Shown: positions 8,558 through 16,509, numbered from the stretch's first letter. The stretch: 46,734 nt of DNA from an uncultured Clostridia bacterium (GCA_947631975.1 CANRNM010000003.1:1-46734), one strand, 5' to 3'. Numbers and translations are program-made. Notes: generated from the sequence alone by a model not told the origin.

Positions 8558-8800
8558 CTAAAAATAGAGCTCCAGCTCGGCAATACCTTCAATTCCTTGC
8601 GGAAGGCTTAAAATAATGTCCTTGAAAACCGCAAATTCTTCTATATCCATGCGCCATGCCAGCCCGCAGCCCGCGTCGATCTGCGGAGGGAGCGGTATGA
8701 GCCTGCCCTTTATGTTTTTTTCCCCGCACATTTTTTCCATAGCCATTGCCTGCGTTGTGGTCTCAAAGGCTATCACCGTAAATTTCTTTTTTGTCCTCAT
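8558..8800 (-). CDS. DUF3343 putative selenium/sulfur carrier protein
   Basis: This 80-residue protein begins MRTKKKFTVIAFETTTQAM and has the family core RLIPLPPQIDAGCGLAWR, whose CG pair (about C45) is the likely carrier residue. A longer frame runs upstream, but the start at 8800 was chosen because it overlaps the desulfurase stop by four bases and gives the usual family length of about 80. Related proteins (Se_S_carrier) are thought to ferry selenide or sulfide. It lies between the cysteine desulfurase and yqeB. Confidence 0.85.
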   Translation of the reverse strand: MRTKKKFTVIAFETTTQAMAMEKMCGEKNIKGRLIPLPPQIDAGCGLAWRMDIEEFAVFKDIILSLPQGIEGIAELELYF

Positions 8801-9939
8801 ATTTTGTCCTCTGCTATGGAGCGCAGAGCTCCGAGCGCAAATTCGATCTCCTTTTCCGTATTGTAATAGGAAAAGCTGAAACGCACCGCGCCCCGCTTTT
8901 CCGTGTCCAGCGCCCTGTGCATGAGGGGCGCGCAGTGCGCTCCCGCTCTCACGCATATTGAATACCTATTCCATAGTATATCCGCGGTCTCCGCCGAGTA
9001 AAGATCTCCTATGTTGAGGGATACCACAGCCGTTCTTTCGCCGCCGAAGCTGCCGTAGAGCTTAACGCCCTTTATTTTTTCAGCCTCGCCGTAAAAATGC
9101 TCCGAAAGCTCCTTTTCTCTTTTGTATATGGCCTTTATGCCCTTTTGGGCTATGAAATCCAGCGACGCGTCAAGCCCCGCTATGCCGTGCGAATTGAGCG
9201 TGCCCGCCTCGTGAGCTTCGGGCATGGACGAGGGGTGCTCCTCATTGAAGCTCTGTATACCGCTGCCGCCCGTTTTAAGCGGAGGAAGCTCCACGCCCTC
9301 TCTTATATATATACCGCCCGTTCCCTGCGGCGCCATAAGCCCCTTGTGTCCCGAAAAGCAGAAAATATCAATGCCGTCTCCTTCTATATCCACGGGAAAA
9401 CAGCCTGCCGTCTGCGCTCCGTCGACCACGAGAAGCAAACCGTGTCTGCGGGCGATATCGGATATTGCAGATATATCCGTTACATTTCCCGTTACGTTTG
9501 AGCTGTGTGTAATGACTATGGCTTTTGTGTCATTTCTTATGGCTTTTTCTATGTCGCTGCAGCTTATGCTTCCCTCGCCGTCAGCGCCTATGAGCGTTAG
9601 CTCTGTGCCGTGAAGCCTGGCGCAGCGGTAAAGAGGGCGCAGAACGGAGTTGTGCTCGCATACTGTCGAAATGCAGTGTCCGCCGTTTTGGAATATGCCG
9701 TTTATGGCTATATTGAGCGCCTCCGTGGCGTTGTGAGTGAAAGAAAGCCTTTCGGGGGACGAAAAGCCCAGAAGCCCCGCAAGCTTTTCCCTTGCGCCGT
9801 ATACGAGCCTTGAAGCCTCGAGCGACGGAGAATGAGCGCCTCTTGAGGGATTGCCGAAGCTGTCGAGAGCGTAAAGCACAGCCTTGCCAACGGCGGGAGG
9901 TCTTTGAAGCGCCGATGCGGCGCAGTCCATGTATATCAT
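8797..9939 (-). CDS. Cysteine desulfurase-like PLP enzyme (EF2568 type)
   Basis: This 380-residue class V aminotransferase-fold enzyme has the PLP-lysine motif FSGHKGLMAPQG and the glycine-rich THNATEALN. The mobile-loop cysteine is in VRAGAHCAPLMH. It would release sulfur from cysteine, or selenium from selenocysteine, as an enzyme-bound persulfide or perselenide. This subgroup is found next to selD and yqeB. Overlaps with both neighbours indicate coupling, so a role in supplying selenium to SelD or DUF3343 is likely but not proven by sequence. Confidence 0.88.
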   Translation of the reverse strand: MIYMDCAASALQRPPAVGKAVLYALDSFGNPSRGAHSPSLEASRLVYGAREKLAGLLGFSSPERLSFTHNATEALNIAINGIFQNGGHCISTVCEHNSVLRPLYRCARLHGTELTLIGADGEGSISCSDIEKAIRNDTKAIVITHSSNVTGNVTDISAISDIARRHGLLLVVDGAQTAGCFPVDIEGDGIDIFCFSGHKGLMAPQGTGGIYIREGVELPPLKTGGSGIQSFNEEHPSSMPEAHEAGTLNSHGIAGLDASLDFIAQKGIKAIYKREKELSEHFYGEAEKIKGVKLYGSFGGERTAVVSLNIGDLYSAETADILWNRYSICVRAGAHCAPLMHRALDTEKRGAVRFSFSYYNTEKEIEFALGALRSIAEDKI

Positions 9940-10535
9940 GGCTTTATTATGCGCGCTGCGCGCGACATTCTCTCCACTATTTCATACATATTCGTTACCC
10001 CGCCTATTTTAAGCTTTTCGCTGAGTCCATAGTGCTTAAGGCAGGTACCGCAGGTAAGTATCTCAACGCCGTGCTCCGCAAGATAGCTTATATCCTCCAG
10101 AGATGCGGAGCCCTCGCAGGTGAGCTTGGCTCCGCCGTTGTAGAAAAGCACGGCTTCGGGGAGGCTTTCCTGCTGTGTGAGCGCAAATATAAAGCTCTTC
10201 ATGAGCATTGCGCCCAATGTGTCGTCGCCCGAGCCCATAAAGCCCGAGGATATAACGGCTATGCTTCCTCCGGATTCGGCTGCGGCGGGAGCCTGCTCCT
10301 CCTTTTCGGTCTGCTCCTCGCCCACCGTCATTATAACGCTGTAAAGCTCGTCGCTTATTTTTTTGCTTTTGACCTTGTAGCCCTTTTGGTTTGCCATTTT
10401 GGTGAGGTTCTGCACGGCTATTTCGTTGTCCACGAGCGTTTCCACCGTGCCCGAGCCCTTAAGCTCCTTTATGGCGTTCTTTGTCTTTACCACCGGTATG
10501 GGGCAAACATCGCCCACCGCGTCTATTTTTATCAT
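9936..10535 (-). CDS. yedF: YedF family selenium metabolism protein (TusA + DsrE-like)
   Basis: The 199-residue fusion has an N-terminal TusA/SirA-like domain (1-70) with the carrier cysteine C11 in GDVCPIPVVKTKNA. A linker rich in E, Q and A follows, then a DsrE/F-like domain (about 95-199) with the conserved pair in EILTCGTCLKHYG. It would carry selenium or sulfur between the desulfurase and SelD. It lies 13 bases downstream of selD and overlaps the desulfurase start by four bases. Confidence 0.88.
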   Translation of the reverse strand: MIKIDAVGDVCPIPVVKTKNAIKELKGSGTVETLVDNEIAVQNLTKMANQKGYKVKSKKISDELYSVIMTVGEEQTEKEEQAPAAAESGGSIAVISSGFMGSGDDTLGAMLMKSFIFALTQQESLPEAVLFYNGGAKLTCEGSASLEDISYLAEHGVEILTCGTCLKHYGLSEKLKIGGVTNMYEIVERMSRAARIIKP

Positions 10536-10548
10536 AATTTAGCTCCTT

Positions 10549-11571
10549 TCAGCTCACATATATTTCATTTTTGTCTTTTGCTGTTATTTCGCCTATTATA
10601 GAGGCGGGCATACCCGCCGAGCGAAGCTCCTCCGCGAGCCCTTCGCCCTCGTCGGCGCCTATGGATATGAGCAGACCGCCCGATGTCTGGGGGTCGAAAA
10701 GTATCTCCTCCACAGCGAAGGGTATATTGTTGAACTCAATATATTGCTCCGTGAAGTTCCTGTTTCTCTGCGCCGCCGCAGTCAGCAGAAATTCGTCCGC
10801 ATAGTCGAGCGCCCGGCGTATAACGGGAACGCTTCCGCTTATTATATGCGCCGACAGCCTGCCCGAGAGCATTTCGTGAAGGTGTCCCATAAGCCCGAAG
10901 CCCGTAACATCCGTGCAGGCGTTTACATTGTACTTCCTGCATATTTCCGAGGCGTATTTATTGAGTGCCGTCATGGAGGCAACAGCCTCGTCCATGGCGT
11001 CCTGCGAGGCTTCGCCCGCTCTTGAAGCCGTGCATACTATCCCCACGCCCAGCTTTTTGGTGAGTATGAGCACATCGCCTTGCTTAGCCGTGTTGTTGGC
11101 AAGTATCCTTTTGGGCGAAACTATGCCGTTTACGGAAAGCCCGTACTTCACATCGCTGTCGTTTATGGAGTGTCCGCCTGCGAGTATCCCGCCCGCTTCT
11201 ATCACCTTTTCGGCTCCGCCCTGCATTATCCTTCCCAGTATGTTCATGTCCATTTTTTCGGGGAAGCACACTATGTTGAGCGCCGTTATAACGTCGGCGC
11301 CCATGGCGTAAATATCGCTTAGAGCGTTTGCCGCCGCTATCTTGCCGAAGGTGTAGGGGTCCTCCACCATGGGCGGGAAGAAATCAAGCGTCTGCACAAC
11401 GGCTATATCCTCCGTAATTTTATACACTGCTGCGTCATCACGGCTGTCATAGCCCACCATGAGGTTGGCGTCATATTCGCCCCTCGGGAGCTTTTCAAGC
11501 ACCTTTGAGAGCACGCCCGCGCCGAGCTTTGCCGTACAGCCTCCGCCCTTGCAGAACACGATATCACTCAT
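10549..11571 (-). CDS. selD: Selenide, water dikinase
   Basis: This 340-residue enzyme makes selenophosphate from selenide and ATP. The N-terminal active-site segment [11 protein letters not shown] places C12 and K15 where E. coli SelD has Cys17 and Lys20, so this is a cysteine, not selenocysteine, version. The AIR-synthase fold motifs [27 protein letters not shown] and [15 protein letters not shown] are present. No selA, selB or ybbB/selU is in the window, and no in-frame UGA was seen in the genes here. It therefore fits an orphan SelD devoted to the Mo-hydroxylase cofactor. Confidence 0.95.
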   Translation of the reverse strand: MSDIVFCKGGGCTAKLGAGVLSKVLEKLPRGEYDANLMVGYDSRDDAAVYKITEDIAVVQTLDFFPPMVEDPYTFGKIAAANALSDIYAMGADVITALNIVCFPEKMDMNILGRIMQGGAEKVIEAGGILAGGHSINDSDVKYGLSVNGIVSPKRILANNTAKQGDVLILTKKLGVGIVCTASRAGEASQDAMDEAVASMTALNKYASEICRKYNVNACTDVTGFGLMGHLHEMLSGRLSAHIISGSVPVIRRALDYADEFLLTAAAQRNRNFTEQYIEFNNIPFAVEEILFDPQTSGGLLISIGADEGEGLAEELRSAGMPASIIGEITAKDKNEIYVS

Positions 11572-12298
11572 AAAATTTCCCCTCCTTAAGAGCGGATATT
11601 ATAACATCCGAAACACCGTTTTTGTTGAGAAGCTCTTTTATGTAAAGAGCGTCCTTCAATAAATCTTCATTGTCGCATTTATTCAGCAGGGCATAATATC
11701 TCATGCCCTCCGTGTTTTTTCTCTGTCCCTCGTAAGACGAGAGCATAAGGGCTATGTCCTCCGCCGTTATTATATGCTCCTCATCGCAGCCGAGAAGCTC
11801 TGCCGCCCTTTCCGCCCTGAAGCAGGCGTCTTTAAGCCTCCTGCCGAGAGCGTCGAGCCCCGCCGAGCCTATCGCAATGTCGCTTTTTGGATATATGGCG
11901 GGCTCGTGGCTTTCGGGAGCCTTGAAGGACAGGGTCTTTGCGCCGTCAGCCTCTATGATAACGCTGTCCGCCATGGATATATATTCCCCTATATTTTCGG
12001 GAGCTGTGAGCTTGTTATCACTGCTTTTTCTGCCTATCACGGCATAGCGTCCCTTCTGCCAAAGGCGCCTTATTTCCTCGGCGTTTTCGGCTTCAAAGCG
12101 AGCAGGGCGCAGTATGTGGGCTGTGGTGGTAACAAGGGTGTTGTGTCCCCTCCCGGCGTATTGCTCCGCCAAGAAATACATAAGCGTTGTCTTTCCGCCC
12201 GCGCCCACTATGGATATTATATGTCCTTTCTCGGCGAGAAAGGGGAATATCTTTTCAAGCCGGTCGGCATTTTTTTCATTTATACAGCGGTTTGTCAT
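11564..12298 (-). CDS. yqeC: YqeC family selenium cofactor biosynthesis protein
   Basis: The 244-residue protein carries a P-loop near its N-terminus ([16 protein letters not shown]) and an acidic strand [12 protein letters not shown], so it is probably a nucleotide-binding enzyme or chaperone. The family is known only from genomic association with SelD and selenium-dependent molybdenum hydroxylases. It is the first gene of the seven-gene operon, and its stop overlaps the selD start by eight bases. Confidence 0.87.
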   Translation of the reverse strand: MTNRCINEKNADRLEKIFPFLAEKGHIISIVGAGGKTTLMYFLAEQYAGRGHNTLVTTTAHILRPARFEAENAEEIRRLWQKGRYAVIGRKSSDNKLTAPENIGEYISMADSVIIEADGAKTLSFKAPESHEPAIYPKSDIAIGSAGLDALGRRLKDACFRAERAAELLGCDEEHIITAEDIALMLSSYEGQRKNTEGMRYYALLNKCDNEDLLKDALYIKELLNKNGVSDVIISALKEGKFYE

Positions 12299-12327
12299 AT
12301 ACTAACCTCCGGGCATATACTAATATT

Positions 12328-12356
12328 ATTCTACAACATACTGCAAATTTTTTCAA
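12328..12356 (-). promoter_or_regulatory. Candidate promoter of the selenium operon
   Basis: TTGAAA, a 17-base spacer and TAGAAT lie on the minus strand about 30 bases before yqeC. It is back to back with the plus-strand promoter at 12359-12387. Confidence 0.5.
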
Positions 12357-12358
12357 TA

Positions 12359-12387
12359 TTTACAACTCAAATAAATTCTGCTATACT
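12359..12387 (+). promoter_or_regulatory. Promoter of the C39-like gene
   Basis: TTTACA, a 17-base spacer and an extended -10 (TGCTATACT) lie 32 bases before the start codon. Confidence 0.6.
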
Positions 12388-12419
12388 TGATATATCTATT
12401 ATTTTATGGAAGTGATGAT

Positions 12420-13022
12420 ATGACTAACGAGCTCAGGCTTTTTAAAATAGACAATATGATAGGCTGGGATCAGGAGCAGTTTTCCGACTGGTGGATGAAC
12501 AAGGGCGGCTGCGGAGCCGTTACCGCCTGCGACTGCTGTATATATCTGGCAAGGGAATTCGGCATGACAGAGCTATATCCCTTCGACTGCGAAAGCCTCA
12601 CAAGAGAGGACTATATAAGCTTTTCAAAAATAATGAAGCCCTATTTGAGCCCAAGGATATCGGGCATAAATACTCTTGAAATATTTATAGACGGCTTTAA
12701 CGAATATTTAAACGGCGCAGGCTGTGCAAATTTGGAAATGACGGCGCTATACAGCAGCTGTGAATATGAGGCCTACAAAAACGCCGTTAAAACACAGCTT
12801 GACAAAAGGCTCCCCGTGCCTTATCTCAACCTTAAGCACAAAAATCCCATATTTGACGACTTTGTGTGGCATTGGTTCTGGCTGGCGGGCTATACCGAGG
12901 TCGAAGATATATTCATGGTAAAAATAATATCCTACGGCGAATACAAGTGGTTCGACCTAAGAGAGCTGTGGGACAGCGGCTACAGCGCAAAGGGCGGTAT
13001 AGTGCTCCTTGACATAGTGTGA
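12420..13022 (+). CDS. Uncharacterised protein with papain/C39-like active-site pattern
   Basis: I do not recognise a named family for this 200-residue protein. The start at 12420 follows a GGAAGTGA ribosome-binding site. Visible signals are a cysteine at the head of a probable helix, NKGGCGAVTACDCCIYLA (C31), a histidine in DFVWHWFWLAGY (H151) and an aspartate in YKWFDLRELWDSG (D179). That order (Cys helix, His strand, Asp) is that of papain-fold and C39-type cysteine peptidases. There is no signal peptide, so it would act in the cytoplasm. It is transcribed divergently from the selenium operon and ends at a terminator inside the convergent ogt gene. The peptidase assignment is inferred from pattern only. 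Confidence 0.7.
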   Translation: MTNELRLFKIDNMIGWDQEQFSDWWMNKGGCGAVTACDCCIYLAREFGMTELYPFDCESLTREDYISFSKIMKPYLSPRISGINTLEIFIDGFNEYLNGAGCANLEMTALYSSCEYEAYKNAVKTQLDKRLPVPYLNLKHKNPIFDDFVWHWFWLAGYTEVEDIFMVKIISYGEYKWFDLRELWDSGYSAKGGIVLLDIV

Positions 13023-13030
13023 AAAAAAAT

Positions 13031-13081
13031 AAAGGCTCCTTAGCTCGGATGCCTTCTTTCGAGCTCAAGAAGCCTTTTTTT
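13031..13081 (+). terminator. Terminator of the C39-like gene, embedded in ogt
   Basis: Nested stems (AGGCT/AGCCT outside, AGCTCG/CGAGCT inside) are followed by seven T on the plus strand. They lie within the C-terminal codons of the convergent ogt gene. Confidence 0.65.
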
Positions 13082-13498
13082 GATGTCCGTTCCGCCCGCG
13101 TAGCCCACAAGGCTGCCGTCTGCGCCTATCACTCTGTGGCAGGGAATGACTATCATTATGGGGTTTTTGTTGTTGGCTCCGCCCACAGCCCTGCACGCTC
13201 TTGGATTTCCTATGAGCTTGGCTATTTCGCCGTAGCTTCGGGTCTCGCCGTAGGGTATTGTGCAGAGCGCGCGCCACACCTTTTTTTGAAATTCCGTGCC
13301 CTCGGGCGCAAGAGGGAGAGTAAATTCTGTTAATTTCCCTTCAAAATATTCCTTAAGCTCAAATAATGCCTTCTTCTGAAGCCTTGAGGGCTCGCCCTGC
13401 GACAAGTCGCCGTCGGTGAGGCATATTTCCGTTACAGCCTCGCCGTTGTCGCTTATTTTCATACTGCCTAAGGGCGATGAAAAAACATAATAACTCAA
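13040..13498 (-). CDS. ogt: Methylated-DNA--protein-cysteine methyltransferase, TTG start
   Basis: This 152-residue suicide DNA repair protein removes methyl groups from O6-methylguanine or O4-methylthymine. The acceptor motif MIVIPCHRVIGADGS and the helix-turn-helix YGEIAKLIGNPRACRAVGGA are intact. The start chosen is a TTG at 13498, eight bases after an AAAGGAG site, giving the N-terminus MSYYVFSSPLG. An in-frame ATG farther upstream would overlap pfkB and add residues without homology. It is the third gene of the xpt-pfkB-ogt operon. Confidence 0.9.
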   Translation of the reverse strand: MSYYVFSSPLGSMKISDNGEAVTEICLTDGDLSQGEPSRLQKKALFELKEYFEGKLTEFTLPLAPEGTEFQKKVWRALCTIPYGETRSYGEIAKLIGNPRACRAVGGANNKNPIMIVIPCHRVIGADGSLVGYAGGTDIKKRLLELERRHPS

Positions 13499-13514
13499 TT
13501 TAACAGCTCCTTTT

Positions 13515-14354
13515 TTAAATGCGGGATATTCTCTTTTCGGCATAGTCCACCGAGAGAGTGAGGGCTTCCTCGTAGCCTCTGCCGTCAAGCACATAGTGAA
13601 TGAAGGCGGCAAGCATTGTGTCTCCCGCTCCCACCGTATTTTTCACCTTAACTCCGTTGCCCTCGGCATAATAGCTTTCTTCGGCGTTCACAAACACCGC
13701 GCCCCTCTTGCCCATGGACACGAGCACATTCTGCGCGCCCATGTCGCAGAGCCTTCTGCCGTAGAGCACGGCGTCGTCGTATGTGTCCACACTGCAGCCG
13801 AATATTTCGCCCAGCTCCGCATTGTTGGGCTTTATGAGATAGGGCTTGTATTTCAAAGTATTTGTGAGCAGACTGCCCGTTGCGTCAACTATGAATTTTC
13901 CCTCGGCATTTTCCATTATATAGGCGTAAATGTCCTTATCAAGCCCGTTGCACACAGAGCCCGAAAGCACCACATAGTCGTCCTCCTTGGTGCTTGAGAG
14001 CATGCAAAGCCTGTCCACATCGCTCTTTGAGGCTATGCATCCGCTGCCGTTTATGGCGGTCTCGCTCTCTCCCACAAGCTTTATGTTTATTCTGGAATTT
14101 CCCAGCACCTTTATGAATTTATGCGGTATTGCCGCCTTGTCAAGCTCCTCCGTTATGGCTTTTCCAACGGTGCCTGCCATAAGTCCGCAGGCAATGCTTT
14201 CAACGCCAAGCTCCTTTAGCACTATGGACACATTTATACCCTTTCCGCCCACGCGGAGAGTTTCGGAATGGCTCCTGTTTATCCTGCCCTTGCCGAGGCT
14301 GTCGACCTCCATTATATAGTCGAGGCTGGGATTTAATGTAAATGTGTATATCAT
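13515..14354 (-). CDS. PfkB family 1-phosphofructokinase-like hexose phosphate kinase
   Basis: The 279-residue ribokinase-fold kinase begins [17 protein letters not shown], typical of 1-phosphofructokinase and tagatose-6-phosphate kinase. It has the substrate loop [10 protein letters not shown] and the anion-hole motif [14 protein letters not shown] with the catalytic aspartate. It is about 25-30 residues short at the C-terminus, ending [17 protein letters not shown] where relatives continue into a final helix. No PTS or other fructose genes are nearby. Its start overlaps xpt by four bases. The substrate is therefore uncertain. Confidence 0.8.
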   Translation of the reverse strand: MIYTFTLNPSLDYIMEVDSLGKGRINRSHSETLRVGGKGINVSIVLKELGVESIACGLMAGTVGKAITEELDKAAIPHKFIKVLGNSRINIKLVGESETAINGSGCIASKSDVDRLCMLSSTKEDDYVVLSGSVCNGLDKDIYAYIMENAEGKFIVDATGSLLTNTLKYKPYLIKPNNAELGEIFGCSVDTYDDAVLYGRRLCDMGAQNVLVSMGKRGAVFVNAEESYYAEGNGVKVKNTVGAGDTMLAAFIHYVLDGRGYEEALTLSVDYAEKRISRI

Positions 14355-14944
14355 TTATATTCCTCCTGATTTGCAAAAGTAACCGTAGACCTTTCGGCGT
14401 CCATGGACTCCACAATGGCGAGGGATTCGAGATGATAGCCCAGGTTTCTTATGGTCCTTCCGCCGTTTTGGAAACCCTTTTCTATAACTATGCCTATGCC
14501 CTCTACCTTTGCGCCCGCGTCGTTCACTATGGATATAAGCCCCTGGAGAGCGCAGCCGTTTGCAAGAAAATCGTCAATTATAAGCACTCTGTCGTCGGAA
14601 TTGAGGAAGCTCTTTGAAACCACAACCTGATTTTTGCACTTATGCGTGAACGACTCCACCTCTGCCATGTACACGTCGCCTTCTATATTTATGCTTTTAG
14701 ACTTCTTTGCAAACACCACGGGCACGCCGAAGTGCTTTGCCGCAACGCAGGCTATGCCTATGCCCGAGGCTTCTATAGTTATTATTTTGTTTATATCGCA
14801 GTCCTTAAACCTTTTTTTGAACTCCTTGCCTATCTCGTCAAAAAGCTCTATGTCCATCTGGTGATTCAGAAAGCTGTCCACCTTTAACACATTGCCTTCT
14901 CTCACCACTCCGTCGCGGAGTATTCTTTCTTCCAGAAAATTCAT
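14351..14944 (-). CDS. xpt: Xanthine phosphoribosyltransferase
   Basis: The 197-residue type I phosphoribosyltransferase converts xanthine plus PRPP to XMP in purine salvage. It opens with [23 protein letters not shown], as in Bacillus Xpt. It has the PRPP-binding loop [16 protein letters not shown] and the IEASGIGIA segment. It competes with the xanthine dehydrogenase for the same base. It has its own promoter, but I see no guanine riboswitch in the leader, unlike the Bacillus xpt-pbuX operon. Confidence 0.93.
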   Translation of the reverse strand: MNFLEERILRDGVVREGNVLKVDSFLNHQMDIELFDEIGKEFKKRFKDCDINKIITIEASGIGIACVAAKHFGVPVVFAKKSKSINIEGDVYMAEVESFTHKCKNQVVVSKSFLNSDDRVLIIDDFLANGCALQGLISIVNDAGAKVEGIGIVIEKGFQNGGRTIRNLGYHLESLAIVESMDAERSTVTFANQEEYK

Positions 14945-14978
14945 AGCCTTCTCCTTTCAAACAAGTTTATTTAACATT

Positions 14979-15007
14979 ATTATATATAAATTGACGGCAA
15001 TTTGCAA
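14979..15007 (-). promoter_or_regulatory. xpt promoter
   Basis: TTGCAA, a 17-base spacer and TATAAT lie about 35 bases before the xpt start. The short leader leaves no room for a purine aptamer. Confidence 0.6.
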
Positions 15008-15066
15008 TATATTTATTCACAGGGAAATAAAAACCCATTCACTCCCTTAATGTAGGGGCGAACGCA

Positions 15067-15097
15067 GGGGCTGTCCTGCGAAGCCGGGACTGTCCCC
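15067..15097 (-). repeat. GGGACAGTCCC short composite repeat
   Basis: Read on the minus strand this is GGGGACAGTCCCGGC followed by TTCGCAGGACAGCCCC. It differs at only a few positions from 24586-24617 on the plus strand. A GTAGGGGCG repeat abuts it on the left. Confidence 0.75.
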
Positions 15098-15121
15098 AAA
15101 GTTAGGATAAACCTATCAGCC

Positions 15122-15217
15122 GGGGACAGTCCCGCAGTGTCCAAAACTTATTGACTGCCGGCAGCAAAAAAATACCATAACAGAGAGCAGACAACATTCA
15201 TTTTCGGGACAGTCCCC
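15122..15217 (+). repeat. 96-bp palindrome-bounded repeat (copy 1)
   Basis: It starts GGGGACAGTCCCGCAG and ends TTTTCGGGACAGTCCCC, so each end is itself a near-palindrome. Internal shared blocks are TATTGACTG and ATAACAGAGA.CAGACAA. The reverse complement of 43378-43474 aligns along its full length with a few substitutions and small indels. It is probably a REP-doublet or MITE-like element. No enzyme gene for it is in the window. Confidence 0.8.
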
Positions 15218-15244
15218 GTTCTCGCACAAATTGCACTATTTTTA

Positions 15245-15268
15245 TGTAGGGGCGACCTGTGGTCGCCC
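15245..15268 (+). repeat. GTAGGGGCGACC hairpin repeat
   Basis: TGTAGGGGCGACC is followed by its partial inverted partner GGTCGCCC. Related copies are at 16925-16950, 19384-19407 and 19502-19525. Confidence 0.7.
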
Positions 15269-15270
15269 GC

Positions 15271-15302
15271 AAAAAAAGAACCGACCCTCAAGCCGGTTCT
15301 TT
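15271..15302 (-). terminator. Terminator of the rpsF-ssb-rpsR operon
   Basis: On the minus strand AAAGAACCG pairs with CGGTTCTTT across a short loop and is followed by a T-run, ten bases after the rpsR stop. Confidence 0.85.
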
Positions 15303-15312
15303 ACTCTTTTAA

Positions 15313-15543
15313 TTACTCTGCCACATAAGCCATGAGCGCAACGTGTCTTGCCCTCTTTACGGCTGTAGTGAGAAGTCTCTGATGCTTAGCGCAGTTGCCT
15401 GTTATTCTTCTGGGCAATATCTTACCTCTTTCGGAAACAAACTTCCTGAGCTTGGCAACATCCTTGTAATCTATAGAAGTAGCCTTCTCTGCGCAGAAAA
15501 CGCAGACCTTCTTCTTTCTCCTGCCACGCTTTTTATTTATCAT
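15313..15543 (-). CDS. rpsR: 30S ribosomal protein S18
   Basis: This 76-residue ribosomal protein binds 16S rRNA as a heterodimer with S6 in the platform of the small subunit. It has a basic N-terminus ([12 protein letters not shown]), a zinc-ribbon-like cysteine pair in KVCVFCAEK, and the conserved core [18 protein letters not shown]. The start at 15543 was chosen over an upstream in-frame ATG because an AGGAGG site sits eight bases before it. It is the third gene after rpsF and ssb. Confidence 0.96.
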   Translation of the reverse strand: MINKKRGRRKKKVCVFCAEKATSIDYKDVAKLRKFVSERGKILPRRITGNCAKHQRLLTTAVKRARHVALMAYVAE

Positions 15544-15585
15544 AGCAATATCCTCCTTACTTAAAAAATCCAAAAATTCCGCTTA

Positions 15586-16041
15586 TCAGAACGGTAAGTC
15601 CTCGTCGTCGGCGTCGCTGTCTATGCTGAAGCCTGCGGAGGGCATCTGTACGGGAGCGCTCGGAGCCTCGCTTGCTCCAAAGCCCTGCTGAGCCTGTGAA
15701 GCCTCTCTCTCGGCTCTGCTCTCCAAGAAGTCAAAGTCGTCCACCACTACCTCGGTAACATATCTCTTGTTGTCCTGCTGGTCCTGGTAGCTCCTTGTCT
15801 GTATCCTGCCCTGAACGGCTATTCTGTTGCCCTTGCGGAAATACTGCCCTATGTTTTCGCCTCGTCTGCCGAAAGCCACGCAGTTTATGAAGTCCGCCGT
15901 GGGCTCGCCCTCCTGCCTGTTTCTGGAGTAGGGCTTATCTACAGCCACCGAAAAGCTGCATACCGCCAAGGGCTCTGCGCCCTGCGAATATCTCACCTCG
16001 GGGTCTCTCGCCATTCTGCCTATCAATATAACTCTGTTCAC
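15586..16041 (-). CDS. ssb: Single-stranded DNA-binding protein
   Basis: The 151-residue protein has an N-terminal OB fold (1-105: MNRVILIGRMARDPEVRYS, then NCVAFGRRGENIGQYFRKG). A flexible Q, S and A-rich tail follows, and the acidic tip DADDEDLPF binds partner replication and repair proteins. It lies between the two ribosomal genes, the standard Firmicutes arrangement. Confidence 0.96.
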   Translation of the reverse strand: MNRVILIGRMARDPEVRYSQGAEPLAVCSFSVAVDKPYSRNRQEGEPTADFINCVAFGRRGENIGQYFRKGNRIAVQGRIQTRSYQDQQDNKRYVTEVVVDDFDFLESRAEREASQAQQGFGASEAPSAPVQMPSAGFSIDSDADDEDLPF

Positions 16042-16055
16042 AATGACGCCCCCTT

Positions 16056-16343
16056 TTAGTCCTCATCGCTGACAATGAGATAACGGAGAACCTGCTCGTT
16101 GATACGCATACGAGACTCTATCTCTGCGGGAGCAGTGGGCTCTGCGCTGAACTTGATGAACTCGTAAATACCCTCGTTCACCTTCTGAATTTCGTAAGCA
16201 AGTCTTCTCTTTCCCCAATCGTCAATGTTCTCAACGCTGCCGCCGAATCTCTCTATAAGAGCCTTAACGCCCTCGCGAGCCGCTGCTAACGCCTCCTCGT
16301 CCAAAGATGGGGAATAAACTACACAAAGTTCATACTTTTTCAT
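16056..16343 (-). CDS. rpsF: 30S ribosomal protein S6
   Basis: The 95-residue protein begins MKKYELCVVYSPSLDEEAL and contains the strand-forming DDWGKRRLAYEIQKVNEGIYEF typical of S6. It pairs with S18 on 16S rRNA. An AAGGAGG site precedes the start. It is first in the rpsF-ssb-rpsR operon, behind a strong promoter and a structured leader that may bind S6:S18. Confidence 0.96.
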   Translation of the reverse strand: MKKYELCVVYSPSLDEEALAAAREGVKALIERFGGSVENIDDWGKRRLAYEIQKVNEGIYEFIKFSAEPTAPAEIESRMRINEQVLRYLIVSDED

Positions 16344-16372
16344 CTTTTTGCACCTCCTTCTGGTCTTTGACC

Positions 16373-16387
16373 CTTGCCCTCGGCAAG
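16373..16387 (-). promoter_or_regulatory. rpsF leader: Candidate S6:S18 autoregulatory leader hairpin
   Basis: In the rpsF leader the minus strand folds as CTTGCC-GAG-GGCAAG, with a CCG at the top of the stem. A conserved CCG presented by a hairpin is the known binding feature of S6:S18 leader RNAs. The rest of the consensus was not verified. Confidence 0.4.
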
Positions 16388-16425
16388 AGTAAGGATAAAA
16401 TTACCTGTGATTTGCCACGAAGCTT

Positions 16426-16454
16426 ATTTTATCATATAAATATAAGGAAGTCAA
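16426..16454 (-). promoter_or_regulatory. rpsF operon promoter
   Basis: TTGACT, a 17-base spacer and TAAAAT lie about 80 bases upstream of rpsF. Confidence 0.7.
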
Positions 16455-16509
16455 GAGGTTTTTTGCAGGCTTTTTGCAGCGCTTTTTTGGAAAATGTGAT
16501 AGTCTTTGC

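Noticed and set aside
9792-10601. 269-codon plus-strand frame opposite the desulfurase and yedF
   Set aside because: It is antisense to two well-supported genes, is Cys/His/Tyr-rich in the manner of shadow translations, and has no start signal.
10549-11571. Selenocysteine in SelD or in the xdh subunits
   Set aside because: SelD has an ordinary Cys codon at position 12. No in-frame UGA interrupts the xdh genes, in line with a non-protein selenium ligand.
14945-15001. Guanine riboswitch expected upstream of xpt
   Set aside because: The distance from promoter to start is too short and none of the conserved purine-aptamer loops is visible.
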